Shown in pieces: positions 57,266 to 64,000 of a stretch of DNA of 64,000 nucleotides. Source of the DNA: Candidatus Microgenomates bacterium. GTDB lineage: Bacteria; Patescibacteria; Microgenomatia; JADHYG01. Made by a program: the position numbers and the translations under genes. The notes beneath the pieces were generated by a model, which made no database searches, was not told the origin of the DNA, and saw nothing but the letters and a program-made list of their open reading frames with translations. Numbering within the stretch: position 1 is the first letter of the stretch; every line of letters starts with the position of its first letter. Location of the stretch: assembly GCA_016782545.1 (NCBI GenBank), contig JADHYG010000001.1:19837-83836 (forward strand). Direction: 5' to 3'.

Positions 57266-58306
57266 TCAAAATTGTTTCAGAAATCTCAAATCATTACTAT
57301 ATAAAATTCTTAAATCATCAATTTTTAAACCTGATTTCATCATTAAGACTCTTTCTACTCCCCAACCAAAAGCAAAACCAGTATATTTTTTAGGATCAAT
57401 ATGGCCATTTTTAAGAACATTGGGATGAACCATGCCGGCCCCGCCCAATTCAAGCCAACCCTCTTTACAAAACCTACAACCGCGACCTTGACAAAGATCA
57501 CAAGTAATATCTACTTCAAAAGAAGGCTCTGTAAATTGAAAGTGAAACGGCCTGATTCTTGTTTTTCGATCTGAGCCAAAATAATTTTGAGCAAAATAGT
57601 CAAGGGTTCCTTTAAGATGAGGGATGCTGATTTTTTTATCAACCACCAAGCCCTCGAATTGATGGAACATGGGTGTATGGGAAACATCAATTTGGCGGCG
57701 ATAGCATTTAGCAATATTAATCATTCTCATTGGTGGTTTGACTCTTTTCATTTCTCTAATTTGGCCGCTAGAAGTGTGTGGAGTAAGAACCATTTTGCCT
57801 AATTTTGAGTGAGCAGGAGTATCAATAAAAAATGTTTCCCATTCATCTCGGGCGGGATGGCCTTTGGGCATGTTAAGACCTTCAAAAGCATACCAATCCC
57901 ATTCAACTTCAGGATAACGAACACGAATAAAGCCAATTTTTTCAAAAATGGAGGAAATTTCTTTGATTGCCTGAGTAACGAGATGAAGATGGCCTTGAGA
58001 AGGTTTTCTACCTGGAGCAGTGACATCAAGCCATTCTTTATCGGCTAAGTTTTCTCCTTTTTCTGCTGAAATTTTTTTCCGCGTGGTTTCAATGGTTTCT
58101 TCAATTGATTTTTTTATATTATTACCTAGCCTGCCTATTTCTTGTCGTTTAGAAACTGATAAAGAAGGAATTTCTTTTAAAAGCAGAGTGAGAATGCCTT
58201 TTCTACCTAGAAATCTTTGCCGCAGTCTTTCCAGATCAGCAGAATTATCAGTGGCTAAAATAATAGCCAAAGCCTCATTTTTAAGATTAAGCAGTTTTTC
58301 TTCCAT
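57266..58306 (-). CDS. pheS: Phenylalanyl-tRNA synthetase alpha subunit
   Basis: A 346-aa class II catalytic subunit. Motifs seen: N-terminal coiled coil, FLGRKGILTLLLKEI, motif 2 region HTPMFHQFEGLVVDKKIS, and motif 3 GFAFGWGVERVLMMK. A four-Cys insert (CDLCQGRGCRFCKEGW) may bind zinc, as in a subset of bacterial PheS. A TATAAT six bases before the ATG (58313-58318), just after a terminator, implies an independent leaderless transcript. Confidence 0.96.
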   Translation of the reverse strand: MEEKLLNLKNEALAIILATDNSADLERLRQRFLGRKGILTLLLKEIPSLSVSKRQEIGRLGNNIKKSIEETIETTRKKISAEKGENLADKEWLDVTAPGRKPSQGHLHLVTQAIKEISSIFEKIGFIRVRYPEVEWDWYAFEGLNMPKGHPARDEWETFFIDTPAHSKLGKMVLTPHTSSGQIREMKRVKPPMRMINIAKCYRRQIDVSHTPMFHQFEGLVVDKKISIPHLKGTLDYFAQNYFGSDRKTRIRPFHFQFTEPSFEVDITCDLCQGRGCRFCKEGWLELGGAGMVHPNVLKNGHIDPKKYTGFAFGWGVERVLMMKSGLKIDDLRILYSNDLRFLKQF

Positions 58307-58326
58307 TAGTTTATTATATACTAAAA

Positions 58327-58352
58327 AACCTACGGATTTAAACTCGTAGGTT
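58327..58352 (-). terminator. Terminator between rplT and pheS
   Basis: On the minus strand AACCTACG (58352-58345) pairs with CGTAGGTT (58334-58327) and is followed by a T-run. It ends the thrS-infC-rpmI-rplT unit. Confidence 0.82.
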
Positions 58353-58380
58353 GGTGGTGAAAAAGATTTTTAAAAGGCTT

Positions 58381-58728
58381 TTATTTTTTTGCCTTTTCCA
58401 CCACTTTTTTAAAGACATTAAAGTCGTTAACAACTAAATCAGCAAGGATTTTTCTATCCAGTTCAATATTGTTTTTTTTCAAACCATGAATAAATTGATT
58501 GTAAGACCAGTCGAGTTTTTTAACGGCTTCAGAAATTCTGGTGATCCAGAGTTGACGAAAATCACGCTTTCTTAATTTTCTGCCGATATAAGCATATTGG
58601 CCGGCATGAAGATCAGCTTCATTGGCCACTTTAAACAACCGGCTGCGTGTCATTCTATAGCCTTTAGTTCTTTCCAAAACCTTTTTATGCCTTTTTCGAG
58701 TAATAGTGCCGCCCTTGACTCTAACCAT
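58381..58728 (-). CDS. rplT: 50S ribosomal protein L20
   Basis: A 115-aa assembly-initiating ribosomal protein: MVRVKGGTITRKRHKKVLE, GYRMTRSRLFKVANEA and RDFRQLWITRISEAVK are canonical. It overlaps rpmI by 8 bp. In many bacteria L20 represses this operon by binding the infC-rpmI leader; no pseudoknot was identified here. Confidence 0.97.
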   Translation of the reverse strand: MVRVKGGTITRKRHKKVLERTKGYRMTRSRLFKVANEADLHAGQYAYIGRKLRKRDFRQLWITRISEAVKKLDWSYNQFIHGLKKNNIELDRKILADLVVNDFNVFKKVVEKAKK

Positions 58729-58936
58729 AGGGTAAAAGTTTTTTAATTATTTTTACAAACTTTCCTTTAACTTTTTTTATTCTTTTTTGTCGGCGGATTT
58801 GTGATTTGCTTTTGTTTGCTTTTAGATGGCGAATCATTTGACCCCGGCGAAGCACTTTTCCGGTTTTGGTTATTCTGAATCGTTTTTGGACGATCTTTTT
58901 GGTCTTGGCTTTTTGTTTTTTTGGTTTTTTTACCAT
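58721..58936 (-). CDS. rpmI: 50S ribosomal protein L35
   Basis: A 71-aa basic protein: VKKPKKQKAKTKKIVQKRFR, TGKVLRRGQMIRHLKANKS and the closing KIIKKLLPYG. Its first 170 bases are also read in another frame as the tail of infC. L35's own sequence looks constrained, so the overlap is probably an extension of infC into rpmI. Confidence 0.95.
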   Translation of the reverse strand: MVKKPKKQKAKTKKIVQKRFRITKTGKVLRRGQMIRHLKANKSKSQIRRQKRIKKVKGKFVKIIKKLLPYG

Positions 58937-59471
58937 AATTTTTTTCGGGTGCTAATTGAGCAACCAAAGTTTTGCCTACAAAACGAGGTTCTCTTTCTAC
59001 ATTAACACCCTCACCCAAATCTTTTAAAAGTCGATCAATAATGTCAAATCCAAATTTTTTCTTAGCGATTTCTCGGCCAAAGAAACGGACTCTGACTCTG
59101 ATTTTTTCTCCGTCACTTAAAAATTCTTTTGTTTGCGCCAATCTGACCTCATAATCATGTTTGGCAATAAAAGGCCTGATTCTTATTTCTTTTGTTCCTT
59201 TTTTGTTCCCTTTTTTCTTGTCTCTTTCTTTTTTCTTTTCTAGATACAAAAACTTTTTAAAGTCAATTAATTTGCAAACAGGAGGAGAAGCTTTGGGAGC
59301 GATTTCAATCAGGTCAATTTCTTGTTCCTTGGCTAATTTTAAGGCCTCGTCTTTAGTGAGAACACCAACCTGTTTCCCCTCTTTATCAATAACTCTTAAT
59401 TTAGGAGCATTGATATTCCAGTTTAAGCGATAATATTTTCTTTTAAATTTTTGTTTAAATTTTCTTCTCAA
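58767..59471 (-). CDS. infC: Translation initiation factor IF-3 with C-terminal overprinted tail
   Basis: IF-3 prevents premature subunit joining and checks the start codon. The N-domain starts at NINAPKLRVIDKEGKQVGVL and the C-domain ends near FVGKTLVAQLAPEKN, the normal end at about 178 aa. The frame then continues 57 codons (Lys, Ser, Gln, Asn-rich) across 170 bp of rpmI, a very long overlap, giving 234 aa. The start is uncertain: a TTG at 59471 overlaps the thrS stop by 17 bp. IF-3 tails of this sort occur in some CPR and Firmicutes proteins but rarely by overprinting. Confidence 0.9.
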   Translation of the reverse strand: MRRKFKQKFKRKYYRLNWNINAPKLRVIDKEGKQVGVLTKDEALKLAKEQEIDLIEIAPKASPPVCKLIDFKKFLYLEKKKERDKKKGNKKGTKEIRIRPFIAKHDYEVRLAQTKEFLSDGEKIRVRVRFFGREIAKKKFGFDIIDRLLKDLGEGVNVEREPRFVGKTLVAQLAPEKNYGKKTKKTKSQDQKDRPKTIQNNQNRKSASPGSNDSPSKSKQKQITNPPTKKNKKS

Positions 59472-61245
59472 GCTTGTTTTTGATTTTAGTTAAAAATTGA
59501 TCTAAACTCATTTGTCCTAAATCTTTTCCTTCTCTGGTTCTTGCCGATATAAACATTTCTTTCGAACCTCGAACCTCGAACCTTGAACGCTTTAGCTCTT
59601 TATCCCCTATTATAATCATAAAAGGGGTCTTTTGTAAAGTAGCATCACGAACTTTAGCACTCATTGTTTCTGAACGATCGTCAATTTCTGCTCTTATTTC
59701 TTCAGCTAAAAGCTTTTGAAGAATTTTTTTGCCATATTCTTGGTGGTGATCAGTAATAGGAATGATTTTAACTTGAACTGGAGCTAACCAAAAAGGAAAA
59801 GCACCGGCACAGTTTTCAATTAAAATACCGATGAATCTTTCCAAAGAGCCATAAATGGTGCGGTGAATCATGACCGGCCGTTGTCGGGTACCTTGAGGAG
59901 TAATGTATTCAAGATTAAAATTTTCCGGTTGAGCAAAGTCTAATTGAATGGTAGCACATTGCCAGGTGCGGCCTAAAGTATCTTGAAGATGAAAATCAAA
60001 CTTTGGACCATAAAAAGCGCCATCGCCTTCATTAATTTGATGAGAGACTTTTTTTTCTTTTAAAACCTGCTTCATAATTGTTTCTGCCTTCTCCCAAACC
60101 TCATCAGAACCAATTGATTTTTCTGGCCGGGTTGAGAGTTCAATATGATTAATTTTCAAGTCGCAAGCTTCATAGATTTCAAAACAAAGATCAATGACTT
60201 TTTTAAGCTCTTCTTTTACTTGTTGAGGCGTACAATAAATATGAGCATCGTCCTGGGTAAACTCACGGGGTCGGATAATGCCATGGAGCTCGCCAGAGCC
60301 TTCATAGCGGTGAACAACGCCTAATTCGCCTACTTTAAGAGGAAACTCTTTATATGATTTTGGTTTTGTTTTATAAATAAGCATGCCGCCATTGCAGTTC
60401 ATAGGTTTGACGGCCATGTCCCATTTTTTGGCGTCAGGGGAAAGAACGCGATACATTTTTTCCAGATAATTTTTGGTATGACCGCTTTGATTCCATATTT
60501 CTCGGGTTAAAATTTCTGGGGTTCTTACCTCTTGATATCCATCGCGCTGATGGACTTTTCGCCAATATTTCATTAATTGATGCATGATAATAAGACCTTT
60601 AGGATGCCAGAAAACATCACCAGGCGCTTCAGGATGAAAGGAAAATAAATCAAGTTCTTTACCTAATTTTCGATGGTCTCTTTTTTTAGCCTCTTCTACT
60701 TGCCATAGATAATTATCTAATTCTTTTTGGGTTGAAAAGCAGGTGCCGTAAATTCTCGTCAGCATTTTGTTTTTCTCATCTCCACGCCAATAAGCGCCGG
60801 CAATTTTCAAAAGCTTGAAAGGACCGATTTTTCCGGTTGATTCAAGATGCGGGCCGGAACAAAGATCAACGTCAGAACCGGTTTGATAGGGTTTTCCAGT
60901 CCAGTAAATGATTGCTTTTTCTTTTTTGTCTTGGATTTCATTGAGCCACTCTTGTTTATATTGATTATCTTTGAATAGTTTTCTTGCTTCAGCGAGAGAA
61001 ATTTCCTGGCGAATAAAGAGTAAATCTTTTTTAATGATTTCTTTTATTCTTTTTTCGATTTTAGGAAAATCATCTTCAGAAACTTTTCCATGATAATCGA
61101 AGTCGTGGTAAAAACCTTCTTCTGTAGCCGGACCCATGGCTCTTTTTAAACCAGGAAAAAGCTCGACCATGGCTTGATGAAGAACATGTTCGCACGAATG
61201 CCGCATTTTTTCTAATTTCTTACTTTCTGAATTTGATTTATTCAT
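59455..61245 (-). CDS. thrS: Threonyl-tRNA synthetase lacking TGS domain
   Basis: A 596-aa class II synthetase. It begins at the editing domain (MRHSCEHVLHQAMVELFPG), without the ~60-residue N-terminal TGS domain. The zinc ligands are seen in AVKPMNCNGGMLIYK and GDGAFYGPKFDFHLQ; motif 3 is VMIHRTIYGSLERFIGIL, then the anticodon domain. A short heptamer-encoded piece RSRFEVRGSK lies near the C-terminus (59560-59592). The ATG at 61245 is chosen over a longer start. It is controlled by a T-box via the preceding small gene. Confidence 0.95.
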   Translation of the reverse strand: MNKSNSESKKLEKMRHSCEHVLHQAMVELFPGLKRAMGPATEEGFYHDFDYHGKVSEDDFPKIEKRIKEIIKKDLLFIRQEISLAEARKLFKDNQYKQEWLNEIQDKKEKAIIYWTGKPYQTGSDVDLCSGPHLESTGKIGPFKLLKIAGAYWRGDEKNKMLTRIYGTCFSTQKELDNYLWQVEEAKKRDHRKLGKELDLFSFHPEAPGDVFWHPKGLIIMHQLMKYWRKVHQRDGYQEVRTPEILTREIWNQSGHTKNYLEKMYRVLSPDAKKWDMAVKPMNCNGGMLIYKTKPKSYKEFPLKVGELGVVHRYEGSGELHGIIRPREFTQDDAHIYCTPQQVKEELKKVIDLCFEIYEACDLKINHIELSTRPEKSIGSDEVWEKAETIMKQVLKEKKVSHQINEGDGAFYGPKFDFHLQDTLGRTWQCATIQLDFAQPENFNLEYITPQGTRQRPVMIHRTIYGSLERFIGILIENCAGAFPFWLAPVQVKIIPITDHHQEYGKKILQKLLAEEIRAEIDDRSETMSAKVRDATLQKTPFMIIIGDKELKRSRFEVRGSKEMFISARTREGKDLGQMSLDQFLTKIKNKLEKKI

Positions 61246-61288
61246 CTTAAACAATTTAACAATTAACAATTAGCAATCAACAATGATT

Positions 61289-61546
61289 TTATCTTACTCT
61301 TCTTAATTCCAACGCCTTATTAGTAACTTCAATCAGATCAGCAAAAAAAGTGCCGACGATTGGTAGGCCGCCTAGACCTTTTAAAATACTTGTGATTATG
61401 GCAAAAATAAGGGAAAGTCCAATTGTGGCTCCAATTCCCCAAGCAATGCCGGCAATAAAATTCTTGACAAAAACTTTTTTTAAATCAACTTTTTCTACAA
61501 AAAATGATTTTGTTGATTGAGTAATGTTTTTTATTTTTTCTTTCAT
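61289..61546 (-). CDS. DUF5665-like small membrane protein
   Basis: An 85-aa protein with a basic amphipathic start, one long or two short membrane helices (NFIAGIAWGIGATIGLSLIF, LKGLGGLPIVGTFFADLI) and a charged end, resembling DUF5665 proteins. Function unknown. It lies between a T-box and thrS on the same transcript, so it would rise when charged tRNA-Thr is low. That linkage could be accidental through the shared promoter. Confidence 0.75.
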   Translation of the reverse strand: MKEKIKNITQSTKSFFVEKVDLKKVFVKNFIAGIAWGIGATIGLSLIFAIITSILKGLGGLPIVGTFFADLIEVTNKALELRRVR

Positions 61547-61601
61547 AATTTATATCCTTCTTTGATTTTAGCTAATTAATTTTAAATTTTCAAACGCCAT
61601 T

Positions 61602-61745
61602 AAAAAAACCGTCTCCTCTTCAGAGACGGCTACTTTTAACCGCGGTTCCACTCCGATTGTCCGATGTAACGTCGGACCTCTTGTTGAATCCGTTCGTGGA
61701 TTAATCGTTTAAAACTCCTAAGTTAGTAAAGCTTAGTACCAGCGT
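61602..61745 (-). promoter_or_regulatory. T-box riboswitch of the thrS unit
   Basis: On the minus strand: a short Stem I hairpin CTAAG/CTTAG (61736-61718) with ACU (Thr codon) in its loop, a Stem III hairpin AATCC/GGATT (61702-61687), the T-box core GGAGTGGAACCGCGG (61654-61640) and a terminator CCGTCTC/GAGACGG with T-run (61630-61602). GAG and GCGG around the UGGAACC bulge pair with CTC and CCGT of the terminator arm as antiterminator. A GTCCGAYG palindrome sits between Stem III and the T-box core. Stem I is far shorter than in Firmicutes. Confidence 0.88.
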
Positions 61746-61764
61746 CTTAAAATTGATTATTGAC

Positions 61765-61793
61765 AGAATATCATACTGGTTGAGCTTTGTCAA
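61765..61793 (-). promoter_or_regulatory. Promoter of the T-box-thrS unit
   Basis: On the minus strand TTGACA (61793-61788) and TATTCT (61770-61765) are exactly 17 bp apart, about 30 bp before Stem I. Confidence 0.83.
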
Positions 61794-61799
61794 TTAATT

Positions 61800-62050
61800 T
61801 GGACACGTCAAACCACGTCAGACGTGGTCAAACGTGTCTCGCTTACAAACGTGTCTTCTGGCGAAGCCGCGTTTGACGCGATGGGCTCAAGAGGACTTGC
61901 CCCAGAACCAACTAGCAAAATCGTAAATTTTGCTTTAGTGGTTCGGGGTCCCGTACTTCTAATCCCGACGTTTCGTCGGGAAAGATAGTACTGGGAAACC
62001 TCTGACCTGTCCGACGTAACGTCGGACCGCTCTTCACCTGACTAAATTTG
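61800..62050. other. Hairpin-rich non-coding segment, candidate structured RNA
   Basis: ACGTCAAACCACGTC / GACGTGGTCAAACGT repeats (61805-61838) are followed by a long stem: CCCC, GAACCA and AGCAAAAT pair with ATTTTGCT, TGGTTC and GGGG (61900-61950). Then GTACT with CCCGACG pairs with CGTCGGG and AGTAC (61953-61993), and GTCCGACGTAACGTCGGAC follows (62010-62028). It lies between tRNA-Val and the T-box. It matches no RNA family known to me. Confidence 0.55.
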
Positions 62051-62055
62051 GGCTG

Positions 62056-62132
<77 letters not shown>

Positions 62133-62165
62133 AAATTTTGACTGGTAAACTTAGCCTCAAGGATA

Positions 62166-63302
62166 TCATAAAGCCTGTTTGTTAGCAACTTTATTCAGAA
62201 ATTTTTGATACTTCTTTTCTCCCAACTCTCTTAAAATCTTCGCTCTTTGTGTTTTAGTTTTTTCATCCACTCTCCCCCACTCTTTTGCCATTTTTTCTGC
62301 CAAGGTCTCTTTTCTAGGACTAAAGCGAAAAACATGGAATTTTAAAATGGGCGCTTTTTTTAAAAATTGATAAGTTTTTTGGAATTCTTTTTCTGTTTCG
62401 CCGGGAAAACCAACAATGACATCAGTGGCAATCAGAGCCTGGGGCAGAGCTTGATGAAGTTTTTCTGTAATTGATTGGAATTTTTTAAGAGAAAATTGGC
62501 GATTCATGAGCTTTAAAATCTTTTCTGAACCTGATTGCAAGGGCAAATGAAAAAACAGCTTGAGTCTTTTTTGTTTAGATTTTTGATCTTGAAGATAAAC
62601 TTTAATAAACTCATTATTAATTACTTCTGGATAAATTGAGCCAAAACTGATTTGTGAAATGGTGGTTTTTTTAAGAAGTGCTTTAAGAAGTTGGGGAATA
62701 GTTTCGTTAGTATTCTGACCAAAAAGACCGAGATTAATGCCTGATAAAATAATTTCTTTAATGCCTTTTTTCTCAGCTTCTTTGGTTTCTTTGATAATTT
62801 GGCTGATTTTTTTGCTTTTGGGCTTACCTCTTAAGCAAGCAACAATACAATAAGAGCAGAATTGATCACAACCTTCCTGGATTTTGATGATTTGACGATT
62901 AGATCTTTGATATTTATTTTTATGAGGTTTGATTCCTTTGGCGGTCAAATCTCTATTACTTTTAAAGGGAATTAAGTCTATTAATTTTTCTTTTTCCTTA
63001 TTTTTAACATATAGATCAACCAACAATTTTGGAAAGCCTTTTCTTTGCCAAAAATCAACTGCACAACCGCAAAGAATGAGAAAAGTTTGAGGATTTTCCC
63101 GTTTAATTTTTCTGGCTAATTGTCTGATTTCTTTTTCTGCTTTTTGGGTAACAACGCAGGTATTGATAATAATAAGATCAGCTAATTGATTGTCTTTTAC
63201 TGGCTGAAAACCTGCTTTGTGCAAGTCTTTTTCAATCTCACTTGTTTCTGCTTGATTAACTCGACAGCCAAAAGTATAGGTTTTGAAGGTTAGAGGTTTC
63301 AT
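62166..63302 (-). CDS. mtaB: tRNA t6A methylthiotransferase MtaB-like
   Basis: A 378-aa radical SAM methylthiotransferase that thiomethylates t6A37 of tRNAs. The N-terminal UPF0004 domain has its three cluster Cys (FGCRVNQAE, NTCVVTQKAE, CGCAVDF), and the radical SAM motif is EGCDQFCSYC followed by RGKPKSK. The C-terminal TRAM domain seems absent or vestigial (about 430 aa is usual). TAAAAT nine bases before the ATG suggests a leaderless message. tRNA-Val lies 34 bp downstream on the same strand. Confidence 0.92.
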   Translation of the reverse strand: MKPLTFKTYTFGCRVNQAETSEIEKDLHKAGFQPVKDNQLADLIIINTCVVTQKAEKEIRQLARKIKRENPQTFLILCGCAVDFWQRKGFPKLLVDLYVKNKEKEKLIDLIPFKSNRDLTAKGIKPHKNKYQRSNRQIIKIQEGCDQFCSYCIVACLRGKPKSKKISQIIKETKEAEKKGIKEIILSGINLGLFGQNTNETIPQLLKALLKKTTISQISFGSIYPEVINNEFIKVYLQDQKSKQKRLKLFFHLPLQSGSEKILKLMNRQFSLKKFQSITEKLHQALPQALIATDVIVGFPGETEKEFQKTYQFLKKAPILKFHVFRFSPRKETLAEKMAKEWGRVDEKTKTQRAKILRELGEKKYQKFLNKVANKQAL

Positions 63303-63519
63303 TGCAGAGATATTTTAACACACGAAAGTGTGGCTTAAACATGTCTTGTCATTCCTGCGAAAGCAGGAATCTATAGTGCCCGCAAAACAAATTTACCACA
63401 TTTTAGGTTTAGGAATACCGAGAATTTGATTTGCGGTTGCTATATATAGATTCTGAATTAAATTCAGAATGACAAATGTTGTTTGGGTTTTGCCACCTCG
63501 AGGTGTCTTAAGTCCATCT
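63303..63519. repeat. TCATTCC repeats upstream of mtaB
   Basis: GTCATTCCTGCGAAAGCAGG (63348) with AATCTATAG, ATTTGCGGTTGCTATATATAG and ATTCTGAATTAAATTCAGAATGAC (63451-63474) form two hairpins in opposite orientation flanking about 100 bp. CACCTCGAGGTG follows at 63492. No gene was seen. Confidence 0.68.
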
Positions 63520-64000
63520 TTAACCAGCTTGAGTGGCAACCGCGCGTTCACTGGAAAGTCCAAATTTAGTCCCTTGTTTTTTATAGCGATTCCAATAACC
63601 TTTTTGTTTTTTCTTAGAGCTCATTAATTTCAACCAAGTTCGTGATTCTTCGATTCTTTCTCTAAAAAACTTGATAATTTGTCTTAATCTTTTGAAAAAG
63701 GTAATATGATAAACACCTGGTTTGGTAGGCATTTTTTCAACTGCCTTTTCTATTTCGTCAACATCTTTGCCTAGCTTTCTAAGTTCTTGAGCGGCTTTTT
63801 TAAGTTCAATTCGAGCTGCTTCAACTTCATGAGTGATTTCTTGTTCATTGACAAAAAGAAGAGATTCTTTTTTCTGGACTTCAAAAAATGGCAATCGAGG
63901 TTCTTTTTTCTTTTCTTCTTTAGTTAACTCAAGAACTTGGCCTTGTTTTAATTCTCCGCTTTTAGGAAGACCGAAAACCTGCTGAAGAGCGATTTCAGCT
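63520..64000 (-). CDS. Unknown basic helical protein, 5' end outside window
   Basis: The frame is open to the window edge, so only the last 159 residues are seen. It reads IALQQVFGLPKSGELKQGQ at the edge, a Glu/Lys-rich linker, beta-like FFEVQKKESLLFVNEQEI, a helix AARIELKKAAQELRKLGKDV, then KPGVYHITFFKRLRQIIKFF and a Lys-rich end. Such architecture resembles CPR-specific proteins of the DUF5660 sort, but this is from memory of style only. Its end is 25 bp before a CACCTCGAGGTG palindrome. Confidence 0.6.
   Translation of the reverse strand, partial: AEIALQQVFGLPKSGELKQGQVLELTKEEKKKEPRLPFFEVQKKESLLFVNEQEITHEVEAARIELKKAAQELRKLGKDVDEIEKAVEKMPTKPGVYHITFFKRLRQIIKFFRERIEESRTWLKLMSSKKKQKGYWNRYKKQGTKFGLSSERAVATQAG

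Noticed and set aside
58307..58380. Phe leader peptide attenuator before pheS
   Set aside because: A good terminator is present, but no start codon opens a Phe-rich frame between rplT and the hairpin.
61855..62040. RNase P RNA, tmRNA or SRP RNA
   Set aside because: The conserved GAGGAAAGTCC, tRNA-like tmRNA ends and GGAAGGAAGCAGCC-type SRP core were not found on either strand.

Overview
The window reads as one contiguous, AT-rich piece of a Candidate Phyla Radiation (Patescibacteria) chromosome, possibly Microgenomates-like; the phylum placement is inference. Supporting signs are small or domain-stripped housekeeping proteins (RF1 without its N-terminal domain, ThrRS without a TGS domain, PheT without the OB tRNA-binding domain), CPR-type small membrane proteins, a monoderm-style type IV pilus locus with no secretin, no biosynthetic operons, and tight gene packing. 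TGA is used as a normal stop (for example lgt and several ATGA overlaps), so code 11 applies and SR1/Gracilibacteria recoding is not supported.

Layout. 1-2305: secreted or membrane proteases (S41 fragment, HtrA). 2395-3306: a PaaX-like/Cas2-fold gene flanked by two copies of a hairpin element. 3383-7731 (minus): prfA, rpmE, then EamA transporter, hisS and a DapF-like gene behind a strong promoter, a leader peptide with three consecutive His codons and mutually exclusive terminator/antiterminator hairpins: a textbook-shaped histidine attenuator. 7832-10436 (minus): a TrpR-like repressor with matching operators at its own promoter and at a second promoter that drives another His-His-His leader peptide, a terminator, an odd class I tRNA (UAA anticodon) and a compositionally foreign SPASM radical SAM gene. 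10453-21550: surface proteins, dnaB, tRNA-Leu, Nif3-like, efp, lgt, DksA-like, rluA, LytR-C, yebC. 21551-23437: a nearly gene-free 1.9 kb with three ~200 bp degenerate tandem units. 23438-32225: xerC-like recombinase, folD, gyrA, a second PaaX-like gene whose promoter is a perfect palindrome repeated three times, gyrB, holB. 32453-46312: type IV pilus locus pilB-pilT-pilC, many prepilins, pilD, pilM-N-O, interrupted by a four-helix-bundle gene and a REP-associated (RAYT) transposase. 46309-52093 (minus): khpA, rpsP, rnc, acpP, nusB, rpmF, recG, tyrS. 52489-55077: bifunctional PBP. 55074-61793 (minus): pheT, pheS, rplT, rpmI, infC, thrS and a DUF5665-like gene under a T-box riboswitch. 62056-64000: tRNA-Val, mtaB and a partial unknown gene.

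Themes. Short repeats pervade the window: a GAGGTYSRACCT palindrome family that accompanies the RAYT gene and is translated inside rpsP, pheT and the RAYT itself; 7- and 8-bp tandem repeats that also run through coding sequence of essential genes; and CCGCC/GGCGG palindromes, one pair of which is translated inside pilD. Many genes have a -10 hexamer only 5-10 bp before the start codon, suggesting leaderless mRNAs. Amino-acid-responsive RNA control appears at least twice (His attenuator, Thr T-box), with a second His-leader candidate. No CRISPR array, rRNA operon or prophage was seen.
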